Assembly: GCA_900316265.1 (NCBI GenBank)
Contig: ONCH01000007.1
Span: forward strand, 1 to 64,000
Direction of reading: 5' to 3'
DNA: 64,000 nucleotides
DNA from: an uncultured Prevotellaceae bacterium
GTDB lineage: Bacteria > Bacteroidota > Bacteroidia > Bacteroidales > Bacteroidaceae
Each line of letters begins with the position of its first letter. Position 1 is the stretch's first letter. The position numbers and the translations under genes were made by a program. The notes under the pieces were generated by a model, which saw only the letters and a list, made by a program, of their open reading frames with translations, did not search any database and was not told the DNA's origin. Positions 37,448 through 46,507 of the stretch are shown one piece after another.

Positions 37448-38813
37448 ATACATATATATCACCCTGCTCTCGGCGCTGGTTCTCAGCAATGAAGTAGGTG
37501 CGCAAACGGTTCAGCAGGCCCCCAAACTGGTGGTGTCCATTACCGTTGACGAGTTGCGCACCGACCATCTGGAGACCTTTGCCCCACTCTATTCTGCGGG
37601 TGGATTGCGTAAATTACTGACAGAAGGAGCATTCTATGCCAATGCGTCATATAGCTTTACGCCTGTTGACCGCGCTTCGGCTGCAGCCTCATTATCTACG
37701 GGTACCACGCCCTACTATCATGGTATTACTGGCGAGGAATGGCTCGACCGCAGTACGCTGCGCCCCGTCCGTGCCGTCCACGACCTGAAACAGGGCTATT
37801 CTCCCCGACAGTTGGGCACCTCGACATTAGGCGACGAACTGAAGATAGCCTCCAACGGCATCTCCAAGGTCTTTGCCTTTGCCGCCACACCAGAAAATGC
37901 CATTCTGTCAGCCGGTCATGCAGCCGACGGTGCCGCATGGATGCAGTCAAACCAATGGATTATCACCAACTACTACGAGCCTCTGAACCAATGGCTACGC
38001 GGTTATACACGTCTTTACAAGCCTGATGCTGATAAAAACGCCAGCATCACGGAGATTGCCATGGAGTGCCTATCAAAAAGTGGTCTGGCACTCGACGACA
38101 AGACCGACCTGCTCAGCATCGGCTACTCGGTGACTCCACAGATGGAGAGCTATGTAGCCCTCGACCGCACCATCGCCCAGTTGGTGGATAGCGTCAGCAA
38201 GCGCGTACCTCTGGACCGCGTGCTCTTTGTGCTGACCAGTACCGGTTCCGCCCGCGTGGAGAATGAGCAGAACAACAACGAGAAATACCGCATTCCTACG
38301 GGAAAATTTGATATTCAGCGCACCGCCAACCTGCTGAACATGTATTTGGGAGCCACTTTCGGCACAGCCCAGTATGTGGAGGCCATCTACCGCAACCAGT
38401 TGTTTCTAGACCACAAGTTGCTGGAGCGCAAAAACATCAATATGGGCGACGTACTGTTGCGTGCCCAGCAGTTCATCATGCAACTGTCTGGCGTGCGCCA
38501 CGTCTATACCGCCAACCAATTGACCACCAGCGAAAGTTACCAATTAGAGAAGATTCGTAGTGGCTTCAACGTAGAGAAATGCGGCGATTTGCTGATAGAC
38601 ATCGCACCCGGTTGGGAACTCGTCAACGAGCACAACCACACATCGACGACATCGCGCGTCAGCAACATCCCCTTCCCCATCATTTTCTTTGGCGCCGGTG
38701 TCAAGGCCCAGCGCATACAGACACCCGTTACGGCCGATGCCATTGCACCGACCATAGCGCGCATCATCCGTATCAGGGCCCCGAATGCCTGCGCTACAGA
38801 ACCGCTTTTTTAA
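37437..38813 (+). CDS. Alkaline-phosphatase-superfamily protein, degenerate metal site
   Basis: A 458-aa secreted protein (signal peptide MSNKYIYITLLSALVLSNEVGAQ). The first part fits type I phosphodiesterases/alkaline phosphatases: PKLVVSITVDELRTDHL (first metal Asp), the nucleophile region YSFTPVDRASAAASLSTGTTPYYHGITG. Where active members have a D-H-G metal motif this protein has FVLTSTGSARVENEQ, and a later PIIFFGAGVKAQRIQTPVTADAIAPTIARI tail keeps the fold. It may be inactive as a phosphatase or use an altered site. The ATG at 37437 was preferred over an upstream one because it starts the signal peptide and gives an 11-nt overlap with the DUF4105 gene. Confidence 0.82.
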   Translation: MSNKYIYITLLSALVLSNEVGAQTVQQAPKLVVSITVDELRTDHLETFAPLYSAGGLRKLLTEGAFYANASYSFTPVDRASAAASLSTGTTPYYHGITGEEWLDRSTLRPVRAVHDLKQGYSPRQLGTSTLGDELKIASNGISKVFAFAATPENAILSAGHAADGAAWMQSNQWIITNYYEPLNQWLRGYTRLYKPDADKNASITEIAMECLSKSGLALDDKTDLLSIGYSVTPQMESYVALDRTIAQLVDSVSKRVPLDRVLFVLTSTGSARVENEQNNNEKYRIPTGKFDIQRTANLLNMYLGATFGTAQYVEAIYRNQLFLDHKLLERKNINMGDVLLRAQQFIMQLSGVRHVYTANQLTTSESYQLEKIRSGFNVEKCGDLLIDIAPGWELVNEHNHTSTTSRVSNIPFPIIFFGAGVKAQRIQTPVTADAIAPTIARIIRIRAPNACATEPLF

Positions 38814-38866
38814 AGAGAAAAAGGTAAAAAAGTAAAAAGGGAATGCAGAAGTACGAATATTTTTCG

Positions 38867-38874
38867 TACCTTTG
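38867..38874 (+). promoter_or_regulatory. -7 promoter element (TACCTTTG) for secA, overlapping a palindrome
   Basis: TACCTTTG, 54 nt before the secA ATG. It overlaps a perfect 7-bp inverted repeat GTACGAA-TATTT-TTCGTAC (38851-38869), which could be an operator or chance. Confidence 0.65.
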
Positions 38875-38899
38875 CACGCGTTTAATAAATCGTAAATTG

Positions 38900-38923
38900 T
38901 CAAATAGTAAAATAGTCAAATAA
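38900..38923. repeat. 8-nt tandem repeat in the secA leader
   Basis: TCAAATAG, TAAAATAG, TCAAATAA follow each other directly, ending 4 nt before the secA ATG. Confidence 0.5.
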
Positions 38924-38927
38924 CAAT

Positions 38928-41900
38928 ATGAATTTCAACAAGATTTTACGTTCGCTGTTCGGCGACAAGTCCTCACGCGACATGAAACTCATCCAGCCCC
39001 TGGTAGAGAAGGTCAAGGCCGTATATCCCGAGGTACAGAAGCTCGACAACGACGCACTTCGTCAGCGCACGAAGGACATACAGCGCTTTGTGCAGGACTC
39101 TGCACAGCAGCAGAAAGCAGACATCGACAAACTGAAGGCCACCATCGAGGAGACGCCCATCGACGAGCGTGCCGATATCTTTGCCCAGATTGACAAGCTG
39201 GAGAAGGAAGTGCTCGACATCTACGAGCAGTCACTCAACGAGGTGATGCCCGAAGTGTTTGCCATCGTCAAAGAGACCGCCCGCCGCTTTGCTGAGAACG
39301 AGGAGACGGTGGTTACCGCTACCGACTTCGACCGCGAGTTGGCTGCTGACCCACGCAAGGACTTCATCACCATCGATGGCGACAAGGCCATCTATCACAA
39401 CCACTGGACAGCTGGTGGCAACGACCTGAAATGGGAAATGGTCCACTACGACGTACAGCTCTTCGGTGGTACCGTCCTGCACCAGGGTAAGATTGCCGAG
39501 ATGGCGACTGGTGAAGGTAAGACCCTCGTGGCTACCCTCCCCGTGTTTCTGAATGCCCTGACTGGCAACGGCGTTCATGTCGTTACCGTCAACGACTATC
39601 TGGCTAAGCGTGACTCCGAGTGGATGGGTCCGCTCTATATGTTCCACGGACTCAGCGTGGACTGCATCGACAAGCACCAGCCCAACTCTCCTGAGCGTCG
39701 CAAGGCCTACCAGGCCGACATCACGTTTGGTACGAACAATGAGTTCGGTTTCGACTACCTGCGCGACAACATGGCCATTTCGCCCTCTGACCTCGTGCAA
39801 CGTGCCCACAACTACGCCATCGTCGACGAGGTGGACTCCGTGCTGATTGACGATGCCCGTACACCTCTTATTATTAGTGGCCCCGTACCCAAGGGCGACG
39901 ACCAGATGTTCGAGGAGTACCAGCCGCTTGTAGAGAAGCTCGTTGGCGTGCAGAAGCAGTTGGCCACGCAGTATCTGGCCGATGCTAAGCAGAAGATTGC
40001 CGAGGGACAGGAGAAGAACGACAAGAAGTTGCTCGACGAAGGTTTCCTGGCACTCTATCGTTCTCACAAGTCCATGCCTAAGAACAAGCCGCTCATCAAG
40101 TTCCTCTCAGAGGACGGTATCAAGAGTGGTATGCTGAAGACTGAGGAGACCTACATGGAGAACAACAACCGCCGCATGCCGGAGGTGGTAGAACCTCTCT
40201 ACTTCGTGGTGGACGAGAAGCTGAACTCCTGCGATCTGACCGACAAGGGTACCGCATGGCTCGCTGCTCAGGTCAATGACAAGGACCTCTTCGTGCTGCC
40301 CGACATCACCAGCATGCTGTCGGCATTGGAGGGCGACACCACGCTTTCTGACGAGGAGCGCATCAACAAGAAGGACGAGATGCTCCAGCACTATGCTGTG
40401 CAGTCAGAGCGCGTACATACCCTACAGCAGTTGCTGAAGGCCTACTGTATGTTCAATAAGGACGACGAATATGTGGTCATCGACGGCGAGGTGAAGATTG
40501 TCGATGAGCAGACCGGTCGTATCATGGAAGGTCGCCGCTGGAGCGACGGACTGCATCAGGCTGTCGAGGCCAAGGAGCACGTCAAGGTCGAGGCTGCCAC
40601 GCAGACCTTCGCTACCATCACCCTGCAGAACTACTTCCGCATGTACCACAAGTTGGCCGGTATGACCGGTACCGCTTCTACAGAGGCTGGTGAGTTCTGG
40701 GACATCTACAAGCTCGACGTAGTGGAGATTCCCACCAACAAACCCGTCATCCGTGACGATATGGACGACCGCATCTATAAGACCGCCCGCGAGAAGTACC
40801 GCGCCGTCATCGAGGAGGTTGTCCGCCTGCGCAATCTGGGCCGTCCAACGCTGATTGGTACGACCTCGGTTGAGATTTCAGAGTTGCTGAGCCGCATGCT
40901 CGACATGTACGTTAATCCTGAGACAGGCAAGCGCGAGGGTATTCCCCATCAGGTCTTGAATGCCAAGCTGCACCAGAAGGAGGCCGACATCGTAGCACTC
41001 GCTGGTCAGTCAGTCAACGGCAAGGGTGCTGTGACCATCGCCACCAACATGGCCGGTCGTGGTACCGATATCAAGCTTTCACCTGAAGTGAAAGCCGCAG
41101 GCGGTTTGGCTATCATCGGTACTGAGCGCCACGAGTCGCGCCGTGTGGACCGCCAGTTGCGTGGTCGTGCCGGACGTCAGGGTGACCCAGGTTCATCGCT
41201 GTTCTTCATCTCTCTGGAGGACAAGCTGATGCGTCTGTTCGGTTCTGAGCGCATCGCCACCGTGATGGATAAGCTCGGTTTCAAGGAAGGCGAGATGCTG
41301 GAGAGTCCGATGATTTCGAAGCAGGTAGAGCGCGCACAGAAAAAGGTCGAGGAGAACAACTTCGGTATCCGTAAGCGCCTGCTGGAGTACGATGACGTCA
41401 TGAACAAGCAGCGTACCGTTGTCTATGGCAAGCGCCGTCACGCCCTGATGGGTGAGCGCATCGGCATGGACATCTCGAATACCATCTGGGACCGTGTGGT
41501 CAATATTATCGAGACAAACGACTATGAGGGCTGCAAGGAGCAGTTCATCAAGATATTCGCTATGGAGTGCCCCTTCACCAGCGAGGAATTCATCAACAAG
41601 AACCACGAGGAACTCTGCGAGGAGGTCTTCCAGGTAGCTATGGGCAACTTCAAGCGCAAGATGGAGCACATCCAGGAGGTCGCCATGCCCGTCATCAAGC
41701 AGGTCTATGAGAACCAGGGCCAGCTGTACGAGCGCATCGTAGTGCCCCTGACCGACGGCCGCAAGATGTACAATATCGCCTGCAACCTGAAGGAAGCCTA
41801 CGACACCGAGTGCAAGTCGGTAGTCAAGGAGTTCCAGAAGCAGATGCTGCTGCACATCATCGACGAGGCGTGGAAGGAGAACCTCCGCGAGCTCGACGAA

Positions 41901-42293
41901 CTGAAGCACTCCGTACAGAATGCCTCTTACGAGCAGAAAGACCCGTTGCTTATCTTCAAGCTGGAGTCTGTCAAGCTGTTCGACAACATGGTCAACACCA
42001 TGAACAACCGCTCCGTCTCTATCCTCATGCGCGCTCAGATTCCTGAGATGCAGCAGGTGCAGGAGGCTGCCCCTGAGCAGCACACCCAGCGCCAGCAGTA
42101 CACCGAGTCGAAGCAGAACCTGTCACAGGAACAGATGACCGACCCCAATCAGGCTGCAGCAGCTGCTCAAGACACCCGTGCCCAGCAGCCCCGCACACCG
42201 GTCATCAAGGACAAGTTGCCAGGACGCAACGACCCCTGTCCCTGCGGTAGCGGTAAGAAGTTCAAGAATTGTCACGGCCGTGGCCTCGTGTAA
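38928..42293 (+). CDS. secA: Preprotein translocase ATPase SecA
   Basis: Motor of the Sec translocon. The Walker A region is [22 protein letters not shown] near 190, the Walker B/DEAD-equivalent [21 protein letters not shown] near 300, then the helicase-like second domain with [17 protein letters not shown] near 706 and [16 protein letters not shown] near 743, and the C-terminal zinc-binding tail [14 protein letters not shown] (last 15 residues). At 1121 aa it is longer than E. coli SecA, as in other Bacteroidota, with extra residues in the first part and a Gln-rich linker before the tail. Confidence 0.97.
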   Translation: MNFNKILRSLFGDKSSRDMKLIQPLVEKVKAVYPEVQKLDNDALRQRTKDIQRFVQDSAQQQKADIDKLKATIEETPIDERADIFAQIDKLEKEVLDIYEQSLNEVMPEVFAIVKETARRFAENEETVVTATDFDRELAADPRKDFITIDGDKAIYHNHWTAGGNDLKWEMVHYDVQLFGGTVLHQGKIAEMATGEGKTLVATLPVFLNALTGNGVHVVTVNDYLAKRDSEWMGPLYMFHGLSVDCIDKHQPNSPERRKAYQADITFGTNNEFGFDYLRDNMAISPSDLVQRAHNYAIVDEVDSVLIDDARTPLIISGPVPKGDDQMFEEYQPLVEKLVGVQKQLATQYLADAKQKIAEGQEKNDKKLLDEGFLALYRSHKSMPKNKPLIKFLSEDGIKSGMLKTEETYMENNNRRMPEVVEPLYFVVDEKLNSCDLTDKGTAWLAAQVNDKDLFVLPDITSMLSALEGDTTLSDEERINKKDEMLQHYAVQSERVHTLQQLLKAYCMFNKDDEYVVIDGEVKIVDEQTGRIMEGRRWSDGLHQAVEAKEHVKVEAATQTFATITLQNYFRMYHKLAGMTGTASTEAGEFWDIYKLDVVEIPTNKPVIRDDMDDRIYKTAREKYRAVIEEVVRLRNLGRPTLIGTTSVEISELLSRMLDMYVNPETGKREGIPHQVLNAKLHQKEADIVALAGQSVNGKGAVTIATNMAGRGTDIKLSPEVKAAGGLAIIGTERHESRRVDRQLRGRAGRQGDPGSSLFFISLEDKLMRLFGSERIATVMDKLGFKEGEMLESPMISKQVERAQKKVEENNFGIRKRLLEYDDVMNKQRTVVYGKRRHALMGERIGMDISNTIWDRVVNIIETNDYEGCKEQFIKIFAMECPFTSEEFINKNHEELCEEVFQVAMGNFKRKMEHIQEVAMPVIKQVYENQGQLYERIVVPLTDGRKMYNIACNLKEAYDTECKSVVKEFQKQMLLHIIDEAWKENLRELDELKHSVQNASYEQKDPLLIFKLESVKLFDNMVNTMNNRSVSILMRAQIPEMQQVQEAAPEQHTQRQQYTESKQNLSQEQMTDPNQAAAAAQDTRAQQPRTPVIKDKLPGRNDPCPCGSGKKFKNCHGRGLV

Positions 42294-42295
42294 TG

Positions 42296-42322
42296 AAGCC
42301 CATTCACCCCATTAAGCCCATC
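42296..42322. repeat. 9-nt tandem repeat in the secA-ABC gap
   Basis: AAGCCCATT, CACCCCATT, AAGCCCATC fill most of the 33-nt gap between the secA stop and the next ATG. Confidence 0.6.
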
Positions 42323-42326
42323 AACA

Positions 42327-43094
42327 ATGATTAAAATAGACAACCTCAAGAAGCAGTTTGGCGAGACCTGCGCTTGCGACATCCCTTCGTTCCAAATCAA
42401 CGACGGCGATATCCTCGGTCTCGTGGGTAACAATGGTGCCGGTAAGACCACCCTCTTCCGCATGCTCCTCGACCTGCTGAAGGCCGACGAGGGCTCCGTG
42501 GAGTACGTCTTCACCAACACTTCCGACGGAGAAGCGTCAGAAATCACGACCATCAATCCTGTTGAGTCCGAGGCTTGGAAGCGCAACGTCGGTGCTTACA
42601 TCGACGAGGGTTTCCTTATCGATTTCCTCACCCCTGAGGAGTACTTCGCCTTCCTGGGCAAGGTGTCTGGCATGACCCAACAGCAGGTTGACGAGCGCCT
42701 GAAGGACTTCGAGCGCTTTGCTAACGGCGAGATATTCGGTCAGAAGAAACTCATCCGCAACCTCTCTGCTGGTAACAAGATGAAGGTGGGCATCATCTCC
42801 GCCCTACTTCGCCGTCCCGCGACGGTCATCCTCGACGAGCCCTTCAACTTCCTCGACCCCACCAGTCAGCTGGTCCTGAAGCACCTGCTCACCGACTACA
42901 ACCGCGAGACGGGTGCCACCATCCTCATCTCCAGCCACAACCTGCAGCACACGGTGGACATCTCCACACGCATCGCCCTGCTGGAGCATGGTGTCATCAT
43001 CCGCGACCTGCCCAACAGCGAGGGCAGCGCCCGCACCGAGCTGGAGGAATACTTCTCTGAAGGCAGCGTTGTGAATGATGAGCAGAAGTCATAG
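42327..43094 (+). CDS. ABC transporter ATP-binding protein (no permease nearby)
   Basis: A 255-aa single ABC ATPase. Walker A is GNNGAGKTT (about 34-42), a relaxed signature NLSAGNKMKVGIISALLRRP (about 147), Walker B VILDEPFNFLDPTSQ (about 168) and the switch His in LISSHNLQH (about 193). It resembles the ABC-2/drug-export type (CcmA-like) that needs a separate membrane subunit, but the next gene faces the other way after a terminator and no permease gene is in the window. It may pair with a distant permease. Confidence 0.88.
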   Translation: MIKIDNLKKQFGETCACDIPSFQINDGDILGLVGNNGAGKTTLFRMLLDLLKADEGSVEYVFTNTSDGEASEITTINPVESEAWKRNVGAYIDEGFLIDFLTPEEYFAFLGKVSGMTQQQVDERLKDFERFANGEIFGQKKLIRNLSAGNKMKVGIISALLRRPATVILDEPFNFLDPTSQLVLKHLLTDYNRETGATILISSHNLQHTVDISTRIALLEHGVIIRDLPNSEGSARTELEEYFSEGSVVNDEQKS

Positions 43095-43120
43095 AGTATC
43101 AGATAAAATCCTTATAAAAA

Positions 43121-43160
43121 AGTAGTGGGCAAACGATAAGGTTTGCCCAATACTTTTATC
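43121..43160. terminator. Terminator between the ABC ATPase gene and the preA remnant
   Basis: GGGCAAAC (43127-43134) pairs with GTTTGCCC (43141-43148), extended outward to a 14-bp stem with one mismatch (43121-43154), followed by TTTATCTTTT. It lies between convergent genes. Confidence 0.75.
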
Positions 43161-43858
43161 TTTTGGGAACGCGCTTCGACACGCCAATGGCACCAGCAGG
43201 ACAAACCAGACGGCAGAGATGACAGCCTACACACTTGTTGCCTATCAGATGGGGCTGACGAGTCTCTGCGTCGAAGATGATGGCCTGATGACCTCCGTCA
43301 TTGCATGACATCTGACACCGTCCACAACCCACACATAAATCCTTATTGAACTTCGGATAGACAATCGTATCGCGATTGATGGTGCTAGGCTTCAGGAACG
43401 ACGGCAACTGCTCGCCGACAAGCTCTTGCAGGTGAGTGATGTGGCACTTCGCCATATAACGCTGTAGGCCAAGGATGAGGTCGTCGATAATACGATAGCC
43501 ATACTGCATGACGGCCGTGCATACCTGTACGTTGTTACATCCCAGCTGGATAAACTCCAAAGCGTCTCGCCAGGTCTCAATACCACCTATTCCGCTCAAC
43601 TCTACCTTCTCTGGCATCTGTGCCAACTCCAGGATATGGCGCAGGGCAATGGGGCGTACGGCACGTCCGGAATAACCAGAGATGGTTCGCTGGCCAGCCA
43701 CTTCTGCATCCTCATCCATGGTCACCGACTTAATGGTATTGATGGCTGAAATAGCATCGGCACCAGCCTGTACACAGGCCATGGCGGGTTCTTCGATATG
43801 CGTAATATTGGGTGTCATTTTCGGAATAACAGGAATGCTTACACTATTCTTGTGTCAA
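43156..43858 (-). pseudogene. preA: 5'-truncated preA (dihydropyrimidine dehydrogenase FeS subunit)
   Basis: The readable ORF is 43156-43818 (220 aa), with in-frame homology extending upstream (VSIPVIPK before the ATG, to about 43848) until a stop. It matches the C-terminal half of PreA: TPNITHIEEPAMACVQAGADAISAINTIKS, GIGGIETWRDALEFIQLG, NVQVCTAVMQYGYRII, then two [4Fe-4S] clusters, CVGCGRCQMSCN and CVGCHLCRLVCP. The first ~200 residues of the flavin-binding barrel are absent. The break coincides with the 3' end of the adjacent transposase gene (stop at 43844-43846), so the loss is probably tied to that element. Confidence 0.85.
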
Positions 43859-44536
43859 CCGTTTGGCCATCTCGTTAAGTGACACAAAGCGGTAGCGTTG
43901 CGATGTCAGAGGGATGGGCGTGTAGGTGGAATGACGAACCCCTGCCTTGCGGCGTAGCGTCTCTTCAACAGCCGCCTGAATACCTGTATCAAGAAACGAC
44001 TGCTCGGTAGGTTCCAACAGAAGTAGCTGTCCTTTCGAACACGCCTCGAAATACACTCCGCCCGGTTTGTAATAACGTTCATGCGGTGAACCCTCCTTTG
44101 GAAAACCGTCGTTGAGCAGCACCACTAGCGGATAGCCCTGCTCGCGCAAAGTGCGGGCAATGAACTGCTCACCCTTGCTGATAGCCGCCGTATAGGTAAT
44201 TGTTCCATTGTGGGCAGCAGCCAATACCGACTGCACCCGTTCCTTCACCTCATCGGTAGTTGCGCTTCGCGACATCTCAACCATCTGTTTGTCGGGCCAA
44301 TCCAAGAGGAAATGGTTGCCCATTGACGTAAACGACAGCCCCGCTGCCTCCGTCCGTCTGTGTAACCTGAAAAGCTCAGGGTTATGGCTCTTAATCCAAA
44401 GACGCCGCGGATTGTCCTTCGCATAGTCAATCATCCGCCGCAACTGCCCAGGTGCATGGAGTATTCGCTCGTGATAATAAGCCGCGTCCTGTTGCCAGAT
44501 ACTACCCCTACCCGCAAAAATGCGAGCAAATTGCAC
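43844..44536 (-). pseudogene. Y1 (REP-type) transposase, 3' part after a frame break
   Basis: Contains the C-terminal part of an HUH/Y1 transposase: FARIFAGRGSIWQQDAAYYHERILHAPGQLRRMIDYAKDNPRRL carries the catalytic tyrosine region, followed by about 150 extra residues (GNHFLLDWPDKQMVEMSR; ISKGEQFIARTLREQGYP) that look like a Rossmann-type or DprA-like accessory domain (uncertain). Homology in this frame extends upstream of 44536 to about 44557 (EKAAEVPVQFARIF), where it meets the upstream ORF in another frame. The ORF has no ATG at its start (first codon used is GTG). It reads as one gene split by a frameshift. Confidence 0.85.
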
Positions 44537-45084
44537 GGGAACCTCTGCTGCCTTTTCATGTCCATCACTTCATCGTTTCTTTCTTCGTTTCTGTGCACTT
44601 CAGCGGCGTTTTCTTCTCCGTTTCTGTGCACTCCCTCGCCGTTCCTTTCTTCATTTCTGTGCACTTCAGCGGCGTTTTCGCCGCTGCTATACATTTCTTT
44701 ATATACCTTCGTGCACCCGCTCTTGAACCCGCGAACCACCGCCCCAATGCTCTGCGGCAGCGGCTCCAGCACCTGAATCACCAGATGCACATGGTCGGGC
44801 ATCACCTTTTGCGCTAGCACCTTCAGGGCGAATCCCTTCCCCGCATAAAACTGCGCCAGCCCGCACAACATCTGACACACGCGACGTCCATAAGGATTAA
44901 GCCTCACGAAAGCCGTTTCCGCACTCTCACCGTCCAAAGTCCCAAACAATGGATACCGTTCCTCCACAGGCAGTGTAAAATGATAGATGGCTCGCCCCCT
45001 GTAGTCCCATCCGTTTTCACGGTGGTGCCTCATGGGGTCTACTGGCCTCCGCTTCCCCTGTCCATTATCCATTGTCGGAGTCAT
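44431..45084 (-). pseudogene. Y1 (REP-type) transposase, 5' part with the HUH motif
   Basis: Transposase of the TnpA-REP kind: WDYRGRAIYHFTLPVEERYPLFGTLDG at the start, the metal-binding HUH motif in MPDHVHLVIQVLEPLPQSIGAVVRGFKSGCTKVYKE (near 105-140), then three in-frame 11-residue repeats (NAAEVHRNEER type) where homologs have none. After residue ~175 the frame runs into unrelated sequence. The catalytic tyrosine half is in the next frame (43844-44536). Its ATG overlaps the Nudix stop as ATGA, so it is positioned as the fourth gene of the Nudix-Vsr operon. Confidence 0.85.
44581..44679. repeat. 33-bp tandem repeat, 3 units, inside the transposase gene
   Basis: Three 33-bp units (44581-44613, 44614-44646, 44647-44679). 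Units 1 and 3 are nearly identical (core CTGTGCACTTCAGCGGCG); unit 2 is diverged. The unit encodes an 11-residue Asn/Glu/His/Arg-rich repeat, and the frame break lies just downstream. Confidence 0.9.
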
Positions 45085-45467
45085 ATCTTACTTCTAACCT
45101 CTTCTAACACTTCAAAATCCGCTGGCAACCACTTCACGCTGTCCAGTTCGTCTTTTTCCAGCCACTTCGCCGCCTCGTGCTCATTCAGATGTAGCGCCTC
45201 TGTCACTAGCGAACAGAGATAGCAATGCATAGTGAGATGGAATTTGGGATAGTCGTAATTGATGGTACAAAGGTACTCATCCACGCTAATCTCTGCTGAC
45301 AGCTCCTCGTGAATCTCCCTCACAAGTGCGCACTCTGGTGTCTCCCCAGCCTCCATCTTTCCGCCAGGAAACTCCCACCAGTCCTTCCACTCGCCATATC
45401 CACGCTGGGTGGCGAATATCTTATCTCCCTTACGGATTATCGCTGCTACAACTTCTATTTGTTTCAT
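45081..45467 (-). CDS. Nudix hydrolase (MutT / CTP-pyrophosphohydrolase type)
   Basis: Hydrolyses (oxidised or non-canonical) nucleoside triphosphates. The Nudix box is complete: GGKMEAGETPECALVREIHEELSAEI (about 35-60; G-x5-E-x7-REUXEEXGU pattern). The start EVVAAIIRKGDKIFATQRGYGEWKDWWEFPGG is typical of MutT/NudG sanitation enzymes. At 128 aa it has normal length. It overlaps vsr by 4 nt upstream and the transposase ORF by 4 nt downstream. Its last codons are built of heptad repeats (45085-45108). Confidence 0.92.
   Translation of the reverse strand: MKQIEVVAAIIRKGDKIFATQRGYGEWKDWWEFPGGKMEAGETPECALVREIHEELSAEISVDEYLCTINYDYPKFHLTMHCYLCSLVTEALHLNEHEAAKWLEKDELDSVKWLPADFEVLEEVRSKI
45085..45108. 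repeat. Heptad repeats at the Nudix/transposase junction
   Basis: ATCTTAC, TTCTAAC, (CTC), TTCTAAC on the plus strand, that is GTTAGAA, GTTAGAA, GTAAGAT on the coding strand. They encode the Nudix C-terminus (EVLEEVRSKI) and supply the stop/start overlap. Confidence 0.7.
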
Positions 45468-46012
45468 ATTTTTTCTTCCTCCGCGGCTTTTAGGTAATTC
45501 TCACTCTCTTCCTCCAATTGTGGATATGAAACCATCTTCGCCCCATGATCCTGCAACCAGATATGGTTCAGGGTAAACGCTATCGATTCTAGCGTCTCTT
45601 CCCGCTTCGACGGCTTCAGCTCGCACTCCCATACCGTGATGCAATGCCAGCCCATTGCCGCCAGTTTCTTCTGCTCCTCCTTGTCACGTTCCTTGTTCCT
45701 GCGAATCTTCGCCACCCAGAACTCCCTGTTCGTCTTCGGAATCTTGCAACAAAGACTATTCACTATTCGTTTTTCACTATTCACTTGTGGCATCGCCACG
45801 TTGTGTCCATGCCAGAAGCACCCATTCACGAAGATGCACGTCCTGTATTTCCTCAGCACCAAGTCTGGATGCCCAGGCAACCGCTTATGGTTCAGTCTGT
45901 ATCGGAATCCCCTACTCCACAACCCTTTACGCACAATCATCTCTGGCTTCGTGTCCTTGCCACGAATAGCCGCCATGTTGGCGTGTCGTTGTTGTGCTGA
46001 GAGTTTATCCAT
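45464..46012 (-). CDS. vsr: Very short patch repair endonuclease Vsr
   Basis: Nicks T:G mismatches left by deamination of 5-methylcytosine, limiting C-to-T mutation at methylated sites. The family signature is complete: QQRHANMAAIRGKDTKPEMIVRKGLWSRGFRYRLNHKRLPGHPDLVLRKYRTCIFVNGCFWHGH (about 7-71) with the catalytic Asp in PDLV and FVxGCFWHxH. At 182 aa it is slightly longer than the E. coli enzyme. It starts 2 nt after the stop of the gene upstream and overlaps the Nudix ATG by 4 nt. Vsr near cytosine methyltransferases is a usual pairing. Confidence 0.95.
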   Translation of the reverse strand: MDKLSAQQRHANMAAIRGKDTKPEMIVRKGLWSRGFRYRLNHKRLPGHPDLVLRKYRTCIFVNGCFWHGHNVAMPQVNSEKRIVNSLCCKIPKTNREFWVAKIRRNKERDKEEQKKLAAMGWHCITVWECELKPSKREETLESIAFTLNHIWLQDHGAKMVSYPQLEEESENYLKAAEEEKI

Positions 46013-46013
46013 C

Positions 46014-46442
46014 TTACTTCAATGCATCTATCAGTTCTTCTATTGAGCAACACACCTTGTTGAACAGCTTGTACATCAGTTCTGGCTCCTGCCGTTCAGG
46101 AATATATGCAATCGTCAACTTGCCACGTCCAGCAAACCATCCAGCCTCTGTGTGAGCACTCCTGCCACAAGGCAACACCAGAACACACGTATTGCAAGCC
46201 TCCATCGCCTCTATGTCATTATGGAATTGCCTTACAGCATAGGGATGCTGCAGCATATCGCGATACTGCGCAGGCGACCACTCCATATAGTCCTCGCTCA
46301 CGCTACTCCACTTGAATCCAGGGTCACCCGATGGCGGATTGCGGAAGTCATAGACATCATGTCCTGCCTCCCTCAGTTTCTCCACCACCTCTGGGTAATA
46401 GCTGTTGCGCCAGCTGCTTGCTACGTATATCTTGCGTTTCAT
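46014..46442 (-). CDS. Nucleoside 2-deoxyribosyltransferase-like protein
   Basis: A 142-aa protein of the N-deoxyribosyltransferase/DUF4406-like fold. MKRKIYVASSWRNSYYPEVVEKLREAGHDVYDFR at the start and the block ACNTCVLVLPCGRSAHTEAGWFAGRGKLTIAYIP (catalytic-glutamate region) match the pattern. Activity and substrate are unproven. The start at 46442 is preferred over an ATG 36 nt upstream because a TATCTTTG promoter element (46448-46455) ends 5 nt before it, so the mRNA would be leaderless. It is the first gene of a tight four-gene unit with vsr and the Nudix gene. Confidence 0.75.
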   Translation of the reverse strand: MKRKIYVASSWRNSYYPEVVEKLREAGHDVYDFRNPPSGDPGFKWSSVSEDYMEWSPAQYRDMLQHPYAVRQFHNDIEAMEACNTCVLVLPCGRSAHTEAGWFAGRGKLTIAYIPERQEPELMYKLFNKVCCSIEELIDALK

Positions 46443-46447
46443 GAGGG

Positions 46448-46455
46448 CAAAGATA
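46448..46455 (-). promoter_or_regulatory. -7 promoter element (TATCTTTG) abutting an ATG
   Basis: Minus-strand TATCTTTG only 5 nt before the ATG at 46442, in the 65-nt gap after the HNH gene. It separates the deoxyribosyltransferase-vsr-Nudix unit from the R-M operon and fixes its start codon. Confidence 0.7.
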
Positions 46456-46507
46456 CGAATAATTTTTGAAAAGTACACAAAACAAACGTTTTTTGCACTT
46501 GATATGC

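Noticed and set aside
38821-38850. Rich A/G stretch after the phosphatase-fold gene as a heptad repeat
   Set aside because: The period is not a clean 7 nt; it resembles a simple A-rich tract.
44557-44590. Programmed -1 frameshift site in the transposase
   Set aside because: The A-run (AAAA before GG) is too short for a typical slippery heptamer and the REP-type family does not normally use frameshifting; decay is favoured, though kept as an option in the finding.
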